Made by a program: the position numbers and the translations under genes | The notes under the pieces: model-generated | Seen by the model: only the letters and a program-made list of their open reading frames with translations | Database searches by the model: none | What the model was told of the DNA's origin: nothing | Assembly (NCBI RefSeq): GCF_007748195.1 | Contig: NZ_CP037920.1 | Location: forward strand, 7,333,130-7,397,129 | DNA length: 64,000 nucleotides | Source: Gimesia aquarii | Lineage (GTDB): Bacteria; Planctomycetota; Planctomycetia; Planctomycetales; Planctomycetaceae | Direction: 5' to 3' | In this document: one piece after another, positions 26,169-35,707 of the stretch | Layout: every line of letters starts with the position of its first letter | How positions within the stretch are numbered: position 1 is the first letter of the stretch

Positions 26169-27191
26169 ATGACTCCCTTTTCTTCTCGCCGCGACTTCCT
26201 CAAACAAACTACCGCATTTTCTGCTGGACTTGCGTTTTCCAGTTGGGCGGGTTCTACCTTTGCTTCTACTTCACTGAATCAGCCGTTGTTCAAAATTTCT
26301 CTGGCGCAATGGTCTCTGCATCGTGCACTTAAAAGCGGCAAGATGGACAACCTAGAATTTGCGAAAGTTGCTAAAGACGAGTTTGGAATTTCTGCTGTCG
26401 AGTATGTCAATCAGTTCTTCAAAGACAAGGCCAAAGACGCAAAGTATCTCGCCGAGATGAATCAGCGGGCCTCTGATGCAGGTGTGAAAAATTTACTAAT
26501 CATGATCGATGGAGAAGGGGCACTCGGCGACCCTGATCCCCAAAAGCGAACGCAGGCAATTAAAAATCACCATCAATGGGTAAAAGCTGCTAAAACATTA
26601 GGTTGCCATTCAATTCGGGTGAATGCTCGTAGTAATGGCAGCTACAAAGAACAACAAAAACTGGCTGCTGACGGATTACGTCGCCTCACTAAATTTGCAA
26701 CACAATATGATATTAATGTACTTGTGGAAAATCATGGTGGCCTGTCATCAAACGGTGCCTGGTTGGCGGGGGTCATGAAAATGGTCAATCTTCCCAACTG
26801 TGGAACACTGCCTGACTTTGGAAACTTTGTGATCAACCGCAAAACCGGTGAAGAATATGATCGCTATAAAGGGGTCAAAGAACTCATGCCTTATGCGAAA
26901 GCAGTCAGTGCCAAAACGCACGACTTTGACAAAGACGGTAATGAGATCAACACCGATTATGTGAAGATGATGAAAATCGTTCTCGACGCCGGTTATCATG
27001 GATATGTTGGCATTGAATATGAAGGCAGGAAGCTCGACGAATATGCGGGAATCAGGGCCAGTAAAAAACTGTTGTTGAAAGTGCGCGATGAACTGACGCC
27101 GGTTGCTGAACCTTGTCCTCAACCCGTGCAGGAAGAATGTTGTGGTCGCACCAGACGTGGCCTGTTCCGCAATCGCCGTTTTAGAAGATAA
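26169..27191 (+). CDS. Tat-exported sugar phosphate isomerase/epimerase-like TIM barrel
   Basis: The 340-residue protein has a Tat signal (S-R-R-D-F-L-K-Q-T) and an AP-endonuclease-2/xylose-isomerase-like barrel: I-S-L-A-Q-W-S-L-H near residue 40, V-L-V-E-N-H-G-G and G-Y-V-G-I-E-Y-E-G near the end carry the acidic metal ligands. It probably binds a divalent metal and acts on a sugar in the periplasm; the substrate is unknown. The tail is unusual, with several cysteines followed by an arginine-rich end. The ATG at 26169 is used because the Tat motif begins just after it. Confidence 0.78.
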   Translation: MTPFSSRRDFLKQTTAFSAGLAFSSWAGSTFASTSLNQPLFKISLAQWSLHRALKSGKMDNLEFAKVAKDEFGISAVEYVNQFFKDKAKDAKYLAEMNQRASDAGVKNLLIMIDGEGALGDPDPQKRTQAIKNHHQWVKAAKTLGCHSIRVNARSNGSYKEQQKLAADGLRRLTKFATQYDINVLVENHGGLSSNGAWLAGVMKMVNLPNCGTLPDFGNFVINRKTGEEYDRYKGVKELMPYAKAVSAKTHDFDKDGNEINTDYVKMMKIVLDAGYHGYVGIEYEGRKLDEYAGIRASKKLLLKVRDELTPVAEPCPQPVQEECCGRTRRGLFRNRRFRR

Positions 27192-27226
27192 GACAGCTCG
27201 ATTTCGGACGTCTATAGAGAGAATTA

Positions 27227-27265
27227 AAAACGCCCCATACTTATTAAAAATGTATGGGGCGTTTT
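27227..27265. terminator. bidirectional terminator between the TIM-barrel and desaturase genes
   Basis: A perfect 10-bp stem (27231-27240 with 27252-27261) flanked by four A and four T extends to 14 bp and can act in both directions. It separates two converging genes. Confidence 0.93.
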
Positions 27266-27289
27266 GATTTTCAAACATCAGACACGGTC

Positions 27290-28333
27290 TTATGCCTGAT
27301 GAGGCTTTGCAACATCGCGATCAGAAAGAATTTCTCTGGCAACGTCTGTCACAAAGTTATCTGCACCTAACCATTTCTCTTTTTTGGGAGCAGGAGCTCC
27401 CGCATTCATACCGACTCCCGGATTCCAAAGCGCGGGCAAGGTATGTCTAATGGCAGACATATAGGTTGTAAAGACAGGGTATTTTGTGTCAGGATTTTCG
27501 TCCTGATAAGAGTCCATTTTCTCGACAAGCTTATTGTGAGCAATTTTGGGGTGTCGATGATGGGGACCATGTACGAAAATGTCGAAGTTGATATATGTGC
27601 AAACCCGAGTAATCAGATTAGAACCGATGACGGTTCGTGTTCCCAGCAAAGGATCGTAACTTTGCATTCCCAGGTGTTCTGTGAATTTACGAAATGTCTG
27701 AATGACACTGGCAACCCAATGCGGAATGACCCAGGCAACGAGAAAAGGAACCCAGAGAGAGAACCAGGCAACAGTACCCAAGATCAACGCCCAGACCGCT
27801 GCCATGGCTGCGTATTCCATCCGCATGGCTTTCATGATTGCAGGCTTTTTCACCGGTGTGTTCTTACTGAAACACAGGCGACTGTAAACTAAGGGGGAAG
27901 TGATAAACCCAAACGGAAATTCCATCCAACAGAAGATACGACGGAAGTTCAACGACGTATTAGGGTCGGAATAAGGCCATAATTCCCAGTCACCTGGCTT
28001 ATTCAAGTAAGCATGATGACGAATATGAGCTTCGCGATAAGCGGTATAGGAAACAAACAGCATGGTGCCAATGGCGCGACCTAACCAGATGCTAACCCAG
28101 GGTTTTCCACATATTCCCTGGTGGGACGTTTCATGAAAACAGCTCGACCAGCAAAACATGCTATACGCGGCGATAAGCGTCCACCCTATCTGGAAATACC
28201 AGGCACTAGTGGGCCATTGAAAGGCCAATGCTAATATCGCTGCACTGCCAAACAAGGAATGTAAAAACCGGGGAGTCGTTGACTTCGTCTCGAGATCGCT
28301 GATCTCTTTGGCGGTGTAATGAGTAACAGACAC
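27290..28333 (-). CDS. fatty acid desaturase
   Basis: The 347-residue multi-pass protein has the three histidine boxes of membrane desaturases: H-E-T-S-H (67-71), H-I-R-H-H (103-107) and H-G-P-H-H-R-H (255-261), between hydrophobic helices (about 28-62, 82-98, 175-215). They hold a diiron centre that desaturates or hydroxylates fatty acyl chains; carotenoid ketolases share the fold. The GTG start has AGGAGGT eight bases upstream, one of the strongest ribosome sites in the window. The substrate is unknown. Confidence 0.9.
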   Translation of the reverse strand: MSVTHYTAKEISDLETKSTTPRFLHSLFGSAAILALAFQWPTSAWYFQIGWTLIAAYSMFCWSSCFHETSHQGICGKPWVSIWLGRAIGTMLFVSYTAYREAHIRHHAYLNKPGDWELWPYSDPNTSLNFRRIFCWMEFPFGFITSPLVYSRLCFSKNTPVKKPAIMKAMRMEYAAMAAVWALILGTVAWFSLWVPFLVAWVIPHWVASVIQTFRKFTEHLGMQSYDPLLGTRTVIGSNLITRVCTYINFDIFVHGPHHRHPKIAHNKLVEKMDSYQDENPDTKYPVFTTYMSAIRHTLPALWNPGVGMNAGAPAPKKEKWLGADNFVTDVAREILSDRDVAKPHQA

Positions 28334-28663
28334 GGCACGTACCTCCTGGTTGTGCTCAAACTTTCAAAACGATTCGTTAAATTACGTATCGGAAAGGAGA
28401 GCCTATGTTCCATCAGGGGAAATGCAACATTTTGTCTGGTTCACATTGAGTTTTACCAGACTTGAGTTTCTTCACTCAAACTTCCCGATACTACTAAAGT
28501 AAGTCGGTAAAGGAGTGATGCATAATTGAAACACTCAAACAAAACAGATAATTAATAGAGCGTGCAAAAAGATTGCCGATTATATCGATTTCAGTGATTA
28601 AAACACTGAAATGATGACATGACATACTTCAGGTACGAAGGATTGATGCCATACCGATGGTCA
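28334..28663. other. 330-base intergenic region between desaturase and sulfatase
   Basis: No gene is supported. It holds the upstream region of the desaturase on the minus strand and, at 28588-28612, a perfect 9-bp inverted repeat with a seven-base loop and no T tract, on the 3' side of the sulfatase gene. This may be a weak end-of-transcript hairpin. Confidence 0.5.
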
Positions 28664-30142
28664 TTACTTTTTGGATGGTAAATACAGAGACGAATCGGGA
28701 AATAATTTTTTGGTCATCAGTATTGTTTTTGAATTGCCGCCATTCCAGATATCCCATTGAGGATCCGCGTATTTCGCAAAGAATTGATCCATTCTCTGTT
28801 TGAGTTCGTTGCGAGTCCTATTGAATTTAGAATTTTCAATCAAATTTGTTCGTTCACCAGAGTCTTGCGTCAGATCATAAAGCTCGTTTGGACTCTCGCG
28901 AAAACGTTCGATGTATTTCCAGTCTTTCGTACGGATGGCACGCACATTTTCAAACTCATAAAAGACGACTTCAGACCAGGGAACCTGTTTACCTTTCAAA
29001 ACCGGTGCAAAGTTTCGACCGGGTGTTGCTGGTTGAGTGGGAATTTTGTCCTGCATTCCCAAATAGCTCAACAATGTGGGATAAACATCATAATTGGCAA
29101 CCATCATATCTTGTCGAGCTCCCGATACTATTTTGCCCGGATGAGAAAAAATGAGCGGGATACTGATTGTCCAGTCAAATGCTGTGAGAGGCCTGGTATG
29201 ATCGCCCATACCCCAATAGCCACTATGACCGCCGGCTAAGCCCTGATCTGCAGTAAAAATGACCAACGTATTCTCACGCAATCCGAGGTCTTTTAGTGTT
29301 TGCATGATTTGGCCCACACCATCGTCAACCGCAGAAACCTCTGCAGCATATTTTCGAATGATGTTTAAATCACCAATCCAGTCACCATAGTTGAAATTCC
29401 AGGGCTGTGCTTTTTCTCGGGGAAAAGAGGGAAATGTCTTTTTTTCGTATTCATCCTTAAACCGATTTTTGATCGGTTCCTTCATAGCAGCCCCCAAACC
29501 ATAAGGGCCATTGTAGGTCAGAAATAAAAAGAACGGTTTATTCTGGTTTTGTTTGATGAATTTGATTCCATGCTGTGTCCACAGATCTGTCAGATAGGTC
29601 GGTTCATCACGAATTTTCTCGTGCTCGATTACTTTCTGGTTATAAAAACCCGAACTGGCACCATGCGGCTTCGTTATCCAGTATGAAAATCCTTCCTGAG
29701 GATAAAGATTATCACCCAGATGCCATTTTCCCGACAACCCACAAACATAGCCTGCATCATGCAATACCTGCGGAATCGATTGAAATTCTTCCAGTGTGTT
29801 AAATGCATCAGGTCCGGTTTGTATGCGTGGTCTGAGATAACAGTGCACCCCATGCTGGCAGGGCATTAACCCGGTAAGAAATGTGGCTCGGGTGGGAGAA
29901 CAGACGGCATTATTCGCGAAAGCGCGTGTAAATAAAGTTCCTTCTTTCGCAAGGCGATCGATATTCGGCGTTTTAATGTCGCGGTTTCCATAACAACCCA
30001 AAGTCCATTCACCGTGATTATCAGTCATGATAATTACAACATTCGGCTGCTTCTGTTCTGCAGCCGCTAGCAAATTGATTCCAGAGGAGCAAAACAAAGA
30101 AAACAGGCAAACACGAAACATCAATGAAATCACCTGAGACAT
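28664..30142 (-). CDS. sulfatase (arylsulfatase family), exported
   Basis: The 492-residue protein has a signal peptide (about residues 1-28) and the sulfatase motif C81-S-P-T-R-A-T-F-L, in which the cysteine is converted to formylglycine. D41 and N42 after V-V-I-I-M-T are metal ligands; G-K-W-H-L-G and a later D-Q-G-L-A-G-G-H complete the site. It removes sulphate groups from polysaccharides or aryl esters in the periplasm, an abundant capacity of marine planctomycetes. No anaerobic sulfatase-maturing enzyme gene is adjacent. Confidence 0.94.
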   Translation of the reverse strand: MSQVISLMFRVCLFSLFCSSGINLLAAAEQKQPNVVIIMTDNHGEWTLGCYGNRDIKTPNIDRLAKEGTLFTRAFANNAVCSPTRATFLTGLMPCQHGVHCYLRPRIQTGPDAFNTLEEFQSIPQVLHDAGYVCGLSGKWHLGDNLYPQEGFSYWITKPHGASSGFYNQKVIEHEKIRDEPTYLTDLWTQHGIKFIKQNQNKPFFLFLTYNGPYGLGAAMKEPIKNRFKDEYEKKTFPSFPREKAQPWNFNYGDWIGDLNIIRKYAAEVSAVDDGVGQIMQTLKDLGLRENTLVIFTADQGLAGGHSGYWGMGDHTRPLTAFDWTISIPLIFSHPGKIVSGARQDMMVANYDVYPTLLSYLGMQDKIPTQPATPGRNFAPVLKGKQVPWSEVVFYEFENVRAIRTKDWKYIERFRESPNELYDLTQDSGERTNLIENSKFNRTRNELKQRMDQFFAKYADPQWDIWNGGNSKTILMTKKLFPDSSLYLPSKK

Positions 30143-30309
30143 GAGTAAAACCCTTCCGGAATTCAGATAAGATATATGACAAACACTATCTAATAAGATG
30201 AAGCATCAGAATGGCTTTTTCAAGCTGTTCATTTCCGAGAACATTAGATTTTTAAATGGTATTGGAATTAATAACGTGAGATTGATAAACCATTGTTGAA
30301 GGATATTAA

Positions 30310-30543
30310 TCAATAATGTGGTGGTTTTTCCTGATAAGAATCAGGCCCTTCCTCTTCTTCCTCTAGCATTCCAATGCGAAAATCTAACTGTTTCATCGAC
30401 TTCGTAATGGCATCAACAACTCTGCCTTGTTGCAGGATTGCTTCATTTAACTGTTCGATATCGTGCTGGATATGCATTAACACGGACTCTAGTCCGTTAA
30501 GGCGAGATAATAATTCTTCCACCTTGGATGTATGATCATTCAT
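30310..30543 (-). CDS. slyX: SlyX-like coiled-coil protein
   Basis: The 77-residue protein is almost all coiled coil (L-L-S-R-L-N-G-L-E-S-V-L; I-E-Q-L-N-E-A-I) and ends E-E-K-P-P-H-Y-like (Q-E-K-P-P-H-Y), the hallmark of SlyX. The ATG at 30543 gives the normal length (about 72-78); a start at 30603 would add a basic extension of 20 residues. SlyX function is unknown. It overlaps nothing and lies divergent to the esterase. Confidence 0.8.
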   Translation of the reverse strand: MNDHTSKVEELLSRLNGLESVLMHIQHDIEQLNEAILQQGRVVDAITKSMKQLDFRIGMLEEEEEGPDSYQEKPPHY

Positions 30544-30659
30544 TTTGGACTGTGCCTTTCGCTTAAGCTTCTTTTTTGATGATGCATCTCGGTTGGTAAT
30601 CATATAGAATTTTAGTTGACTTTTGATACTTATTTAAACAACTTGAGGCTAGACTACCA

Positions 30660-32174
30660 ATGATTCAACGATTTCGAATAAACATGTCTACTTTTTATTT
30701 GATGTTTCTCTTCTTTTTTTTGCTCTTCACGGAGCTGCCTGCTTCCGAAAACGCATTTCAAGTCAGCTTTACCAAATCAATTCATCATCAACCCTTTACT
30801 GGTCGCGTTTATTTGATTTTTACACAATCCCATCGGGAACCTCGTTTGGGACCATCCTGGTTTCAACCGGAATCATTCATTGCTCAAGACGTTGTCAACT
30901 GGAAGCCCGGGGAGATTCTCGAGTTCACACCTGAGTCAAAAAATTTACTCTCGTTTCCAATACCGTTTTCTGAAATGAATTTAGACCATTACCGTGCGCA
31001 AGCTGTGGTACGTTTTAATTCGAATGAACCAAAAATCGGGACAGCACCCGGAAATGGATTCAGTCAAGTTATCGCCATCCCCAAATATGCCGGTCTAAAA
31101 ACACCAATTTTGACAATCAATAAACTCGTCGTTGAAAAAACATTTAAAGATACCCAATGGAGCAAACTCTTTAAAATTCGTTCTGCATTATTATCGAAAT
31201 TTCATGACCAGGACACCTACTTCGAAGCCACGGTTATTTTGCCCCAGAGTTACTATCAACAGAAACAGCGAAAGTACCCTGTCATTTTTTCGATTCCTGG
31301 TTTCGGTGGTGATCATTTTCGTGGACTAAGAAACACGCCTGTTTCCGAGCAGAATGAAGGTCATGTCGAATTTATTCGTGTTGTCTTGAATCCTCAATGT
31401 CGTTGGGGACATCATGTTTTCGCTGATTCAGCCAATAACGGCCCCGTGGGCGAAGCATTCACAACAGAATTTCTGCCGGAACTCGAAAAAGCTTATCGCG
31501 CAATTCCACACCAACGCGCACGGTTTTTAACTGGTCATTCCTCGGGGGGCTGGTCTTCCCTCTGGTTGCAAGTCACATATCCAGATGTCTTTGGTGGTAC
31601 CTGGAGTACAGCACCGGACCCTGTTGATTTCCGTAACTTTCAACAAATTAATCTCTATGATTCTTCCAGTAACATGTACCGAGATGCAATGAATCAAGCC
31701 AGGCCGATTGCCCGCAGAGGACAGACTCCGATTTTATGGTATGAGCCATTTTCTAAGATGGAACATGTACTCGGGCATGGTGGTCAACTACGGAGTTTTG
31801 AAGCTGTGTTTAGTCCCCGTGGAAAAGATGGCACACCATTGAAATTATATGATCGGGAAACCGGCAACATTAATCCCGAAGTAGTTGAAGCCTGGAAAGC
31901 CTACGACATTCGACTAATACTTGAAACAAACTGGAAAACTCTGTCTCCGAAACTGGCAGGAAAAATTCATGTCTTTATGGGAGAATTGGATACCTTCTAC
32001 CTGGAAGGAGCAACCATTTTGCTCAAACAATCGCTGGCTCAATTAGATAATGAAGCCGTTGTTGAGATTCATCCTGGAAAAACCCATTCTTCGCTTTTGT
32101 CCAAAGAATTGATGTTACGAATTCGTAAAGAGATGGTCCAGACTTTCCTGGCTCATCGGGATGAAATCAAATAA
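30660..32174 (+). CDS. secreted esterase-like alpha/beta hydrolase
   Basis: The 504-residue protein has a signal peptide (basic start, hydrophobic stretch to about residue 28), an N-terminal beta domain of about 150 residues and an alpha/beta hydrolase domain. The nucleophile motif is G-H-S-S-G-G (292-297, Ser294), after V-I-F-S-I-P-G-F-G-G. A histidine candidate is in H-P-G-K-T-H-S-S near the C-terminus and an aspartate in M-G-E-L-D-T. The layout resembles enterochelin esterase/esterase D families. The substrate is unknown. Confidence 0.82.
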   Translation: MIQRFRINMSTFYLMFLFFFLLFTELPASENAFQVSFTKSIHHQPFTGRVYLIFTQSHREPRLGPSWFQPESFIAQDVVNWKPGEILEFTPESKNLLSFPIPFSEMNLDHYRAQAVVRFNSNEPKIGTAPGNGFSQVIAIPKYAGLKTPILTINKLVVEKTFKDTQWSKLFKIRSALLSKFHDQDTYFEATVILPQSYYQQKQRKYPVIFSIPGFGGDHFRGLRNTPVSEQNEGHVEFIRVVLNPQCRWGHHVFADSANNGPVGEAFTTEFLPELEKAYRAIPHQRARFLTGHSSGGWSSLWLQVTYPDVFGGTWSTAPDPVDFRNFQQINLYDSSSNMYRDAMNQARPIARRGQTPILWYEPFSKMEHVLGHGGQLRSFEAVFSPRGKDGTPLKLYDRETGNINPEVVEAWKAYDIRLILETNWKTLSPKLAGKIHVFMGELDTFYLEGATILLKQSLAQLDNEAVVEIHPGKTHSSLLSKELMLRIRKEMVQTFLAHRDEIK

Positions 32175-32221
32175 CCTGTAGAGGCCGACTCTTAAAACAG
32201 TCTCTTTTTACACTGACTCGC

Positions 32222-33262
32222 TTAACTGCCAATGTATCGGGCATAGATCGTCTTTGCTGTCGAGGGATCATCGGTACCTTTAATGATAGCACGCCCGTCT
32301 CGAAACAAGCTGATTTCATAATCCGGGTTTCTCAAGTTCAGTCTGAGGAGATAGGGGTTGAATTCTACCTCTCCTGAATTCTGGAGCTTTTCTGCCAAAT
32401 CTTCGAATGAGATGCGGCTCTTCTCAGCAGGAGAAATCTGGACGGCGTTTCTACCACACAATTGTGTCGTGCGTGAACCTTGTTCCCCTTTTAACCAGAC
32501 TCGTTCTCCCTGATGACAGGCTTTGCAACCAGCTTTCTCTCTGAGGTCAGCAACACTCATCTGGCGAAATGAGCCATCCCATACATCCACAACGGTAAGG
32601 ACCGGCTTGATCAGGTGAGTGTTTCCTGAAAGGATTTTTATAGCATCGACGGCTTCGAGGGAAGCAATCACATTCACTGTGGGTCCTAAAATTCCCGCAG
32701 TATCACAGGTTTCGGTCGTACCTGGTTCGGGTGCCGAATCGATGAGACATCGCAAGCATGCCGTTTGACCAGGTAGAATCGTCATCGTCTGGCCTGTGCT
32801 TCCGATACACCCACAGTAAATCCAGGGAATGCTCAGTTCCAGTGATACATCATTGATCAGGTAGCGCACTTCAAAGTTATCCGTGCCATCCAGGATCAAA
32901 TCGACACCCTCAGCCAGCGCTAGAATATTGGTATGATCAATGTCTTCTACAATAGGCTCAATCTCAACATCGCTGTTGATTTTTTTGAGCTTCTCAGTGG
33001 CGGCTATGGCTTTGGGAAGCTTGGCAGCGACATCAGTTTCATCAAACAAAACTTGTCTCTGCAAATTACTTATTTCAACAAAATCCCGATCAACGATCCT
33101 TAGATGACCAACGCCTGCCCTGACTAAGATATCTGCCAATACCGTTCCCAGCGCACCACAACCGCATAGCAAAACGCGGCTTTGCATCAAGGAGGTTTGG
33201 CCTGTTTCGCCAAGTTCTGTGAAAAGTACTTGTCGAGAGTAACGTTCTAGTTCCGGTTTCAT
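32222..33262 (-). CDS. ThiF/MoeB/HesA-type adenylyltransferase (E1-like)
   Basis: The 346-residue protein has the ATP-binding loop G-C-G-A-L-G (34-39), R-I-V-D-R-D-F-V-E-I-S-N-L-Q-R-Q, D-G-T-D-N-F-E-V-R, and two C-x2-C pairs that bind zinc (C-L-R-C and C-K-A-C). E1-like enzymes adenylate the C-terminal glycine of a small carrier protein for thiamine, molybdopterin or cysteine-transfer pathways. About 75 extra C-terminal residues follow, ending in a beta-rich segment that may bind the carrier. No thi or moa gene is adjacent, so the pathway is open. Confidence 0.88.
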   Translation of the reverse strand: MKPELERYSRQVLFTELGETGQTSLMQSRVLLCGCGALGTVLADILVRAGVGHLRIVDRDFVEISNLQRQVLFDETDVAAKLPKAIAATEKLKKINSDVEIEPIVEDIDHTNILALAEGVDLILDGTDNFEVRYLINDVSLELSIPWIYCGCIGSTGQTMTILPGQTACLRCLIDSAPEPGTTETCDTAGILGPTVNVIASLEAVDAIKILSGNTHLIKPVLTVVDVWDGSFRQMSVADLREKAGCKACHQGERVWLKGEQGSRTTQLCGRNAVQISPAEKSRISFEDLAEKLQNSGEVEFNPYLLRLNLRNPDYEISLFRDGRAIIKGTDDPSTAKTIYARYIGS

Positions 33263-33372
33263 TTTGTTGATCGCCTGTTCCCGCTTCGTGATTCAGGTAC
33301 CTCATCTATTTTAGCAACCAAGGATCGAGATAACAGAGATCAACACATAGAACCCAATAGATCCATCAAAGC

Positions 33373-33406
33373 AAAAAAGGCCCTGATGGTTTTACATCAG
33401 GGCCTT
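33373..33406 (-). terminator. intrinsic terminator of the zinc-ribbon membrane protein gene
   Basis: A perfect 12-bp stem (33377-33388 with 33395-33406) with a six-base loop is followed on the minus strand by a T run. It lies about 30 bases past the stop of the gene at 33438. Confidence 0.93.
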
Positions 33407-33437
33407 ACTCAATATTCTCGCTGATTAAAACATATCG

Positions 33438-34520
33438 CTAATTAACATTGACTTCCTGCAAAAGGGTGGAAAACTGTGGTTTAATCAACCGATGATTTGT
33501 ATCTGTCCAGCCTTTCGATTTCACCTTGAATGTGATTTTTGGTTTCACCCAGGTTGCTCGCTGTTTTGTTTTCACGAATGGTGCCGATTGCTTTAACGCT
33601 GGCAATTGCGTCTGCCATTCTTCCAGAATATGTTTAGGAACCTTTTTAGTACTGATCGTTCCTGCATAGACAAGTCGTTTGTTATAAGAAGATGCTATTA
33701 AAACCGAATCAATCTTACCAGTTGAGAGTGTCGTATATCCTATCAGTAAACAATCGAATTCTGGTAGTTTGAGTGCCGGTTCAGCTTGTGAATCTGGAAT
33801 TCCCGCTTTCTTTGCTTCATCACTGCCGCCAGCAAAATCGTTCAGTGCACCTTCCAGGTTATTCGCTCCCCCATCCGTTTCTTTGGCTTGATCGACGATA
33901 GAAGCCACAAGGTTGACATCGGCAGATTTTCGCACACCCCAATCTTGGAACAAAGAATTAAACTCAAATCCACCAACAATTACAAAGGCACCAACCATCA
34001 ATGTCAGTCCCCATACTGCCAGATCCAATTTCCAGGCTCCATAAGGGAAGCGACGAATGGTGGGTCGCCAAATTTTAAGTGGTGTCAGGATAATACTCAT
34101 CAATCCAAACTCAACCGACTTGGAAACCGCGGTCAAATAAGCAAGGATATGCCCAAATAAAAACATAATCAAACCAACGCTTGCCTGCGTTAATGTCCAA
34201 AGGCACAATTCCGCTGAATCTTTGCAAAAGAATCGTCCACCAACGCTCAAACCAATCGCTGCAATCGTACCGATTGCCAGGACCCAACCCCACTCGGGAA
34301 TTAATTCCCAGACCGTTTGAGGTTGGGGTTTTGTTTCCTCTTGTTCATGCAACTCTGGTTGGCCAACACATTTTCCCAATGCGGGATAAAAGCCACATTG
34401 AGGGCACCATGAAGAAAGCCCCCAAGGTTCATAAGAACCGCATTCAGGGCAGGCCGGTTTAACCTGGGATCCATTCATTTCCTGTAATATTTGGTTGTTA
34501 TTATGATTCATACCTGACAT
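33438..34520 (-). CDS. zinc-ribbon membrane protein with DNA-ligase-OB-like C-terminus
   Basis: The 360-residue protein has a zinc ribbon near the N-terminus (C24-x2-C27, C39-x2-C42), three or four hydrophobic helices (about 78-96, 107-130, 135-150, 165-185), a polar linker and a C-terminal domain (about 253-356). That domain has the order L-I-G-Y-T, V-L-I-A-S, L-V-Y-A-G-T, A-P-F, A-T-W-V-K-P-K and G-W-T-D, in the spacing seen in the C-terminal OB-fold of ATP-dependent DNA ligases. The nucleotidyltransferase domain is absent, so it is not a ligase. The function is unknown. Confidence 0.7.
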   Translation of the reverse strand: MSGMNHNNNQILQEMNGSQVKPACPECGSYEPWGLSSWCPQCGFYPALGKCVGQPELHEQEETKPQPQTVWELIPEWGWVLAIGTIAAIGLSVGGRFFCKDSAELCLWTLTQASVGLIMFLFGHILAYLTAVSKSVEFGLMSIILTPLKIWRPTIRRFPYGAWKLDLAVWGLTLMVGAFVIVGGFEFNSLFQDWGVRKSADVNLVASIVDQAKETDGGANNLEGALNDFAGGSDEAKKAGIPDSQAEPALKLPEFDCLLIGYTTLSTGKIDSVLIASSYNKRLVYAGTISTKKVPKHILEEWQTQLPALKQSAPFVKTKQRATWVKPKITFKVKSKGWTDTNHRLIKPQFSTLLQEVNVN

Positions 34521-34832
34521 GGCCCAATTTCTTTGTACTAATTAACAGAGGAAAAATACGGGGTGTTTTATGTAACTCTCTGTCTAGCTTAGCTCATAAA
34601 ATAAAAGCTCTCTGATCTTTGAATCTTATTAATCACAAAATTGCGATGGAAAGCCTCCTACTATAATCGGCAAAATCAGCGTGATCTGTATGGTACGTTC
34701 CGAGTGCCGCTCAACACTTTTTGAAGTCTACCTCATAGTACTTATCATCATAAATTCAAGAAAAGCGCATAAAAAAGGCCGAAGCATGATCGTTGCATCG
34801 GCCTGAGAAGTCGTTAATTTGAGTCTTTTAAA
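34521..34832. other. 312-base intergenic region before the zinc-ribbon gene
   Basis: No gene is supported. Its left half is the upstream region of the zinc-ribbon membrane protein gene. The right end contains the terminator of the FKBP gene at 34771-34804. Confidence 0.6.
34771..34804 (-). terminator. intrinsic terminator of the FKBP gene
   Basis: An 11-bp stem with one mismatch (34776-34786 with 34794-34804) has a seven-base loop, followed on the minus strand by six T. It lies 30 bases past the FKBP stop codon. Confidence 0.88.
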
Positions 34833-35549
34833 CTAGTTTACCTTGAGCAGTTCGATATCAAAGATGAGAACTTCGTTGGGTCCGATGTCAGGACCAGAAC
34901 CTCGTTGGCCATAGGCTAAGTCGCTGGGAATGAAGAGTTGCCACTTATCGCCCTCTTTCATCAATTGTAATGCTTCCGTCCAGCCACTGATCACACCATC
35001 GACTGGAAATGTCGCTGGTTGATTTCGTTTATAAGAACTATCGAACTCTTTTCCATTAATCAGAGTTCCTCGATAGTGGGTAGTCACCTTGTCTTTTAAT
35101 CCAGGAGTTTTCCCCTTACCTTGTTTGATGACTTTATATTGCAGTCCACTTTTGGTGGTCTTCACGCCTTCCTTCTTGGCATTAGCTGCTAGAAACTGTT
35201 TCCCTTTTGCAATGTTCTCAGCTTGCGCCTTTTTCATCTTTGCTTCTTGCTTTGTACGCAATTCCTGCTGGAACGCGATCAGCGTTGAGCGAATTTCATC
35301 CTCAGTCATTTGAGGTTTCTGCTTGGTCATGGCATCCATAATGCCTTTTACCAAAACTTTTGGATCAAGATCTAATTGATCTTTCATCAGGTTTTGGCCT
35401 AAATTATAGCCAATTCCATAGCTGACCTTTTGTTTTTGATCTTTGAGTGAAGATTTACCAGAATCTGCTTTTTCGGTCTGAGCGGTCGCCAATTGGGAAA
35501 ATCCAAAAAACGCAATACATAGACAGGCAGTAATGTGCCATTTAGACAT
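34833..35549 (-). CDS. exported FKBP-type peptidyl-prolyl isomerase
   Basis: The 238-residue protein has a signal peptide (ends about A-T-A-Q at 24), an N-terminal dimerisation domain of the FKBP_N (Mip/FkpA) type (L-K-D-Q-K-Q-K-V-S-Y-G-I-G-Y to about residue 125) and a C-terminal FKBP domain with H-Y-R-G-T-L-I-N-G-K-E-F-D-S-S and Y-G-Q-R-G. It assists folding of proteins in the cell envelope. The start at 35549 is preferred: an upstream in-frame start would use the folded leader. A promoter and three hairpins lie upstream. Confidence 0.92.
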   Translation of the reverse strand: MSKWHITACLCIAFFGFSQLATAQTEKADSGKSSLKDQKQKVSYGIGYNLGQNLMKDQLDLDPKVLVKGIMDAMTKQKPQMTEDEIRSTLIAFQQELRTKQEAKMKKAQAENIAKGKQFLAANAKKEGVKTTKSGLQYKVIKQGKGKTPGLKDKVTTHYRGTLINGKEFDSSYKRNQPATFPVDGVISGWTEALQLMKEGDKWQLFIPSDLAYGQRGSGPDIGPNEVLIFDIELLKVN

Positions 35550-35603
35550 GGGAAGAACCTTTCGGTGAACAATGGAAACTAATTTGAGAAGGTGTGACCA
35601 TAC

Positions 35604-35684
35604 GGGTCGGCGAGACCCGGATGGCATAAACTGCCATCCGAATTAGCAGATGGTGTATTGCATGGCGTCCTCTGTCACAGAGGA
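35604..35684 (-). promoter_or_regulatory. structured 5' leader of the FKBP gene: three hairpins
   Basis: Three perfect stems lie in the transcribed leader: 35604-35608 with 35614-35618 (5 bp), 35619-35626 with 35632-35639 (8 bp, five-base loop) and 35668-35674 with 35678-35684 (7 bp, three-base loop). The first two are immediately adjacent, which is typical of coaxially stacked RNA helices. They end 55 bases before the start codon. Confidence 0.55.
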
Positions 35685-35707
35685 TCTTTGACTAAAACAA
35701 GGAGCTA

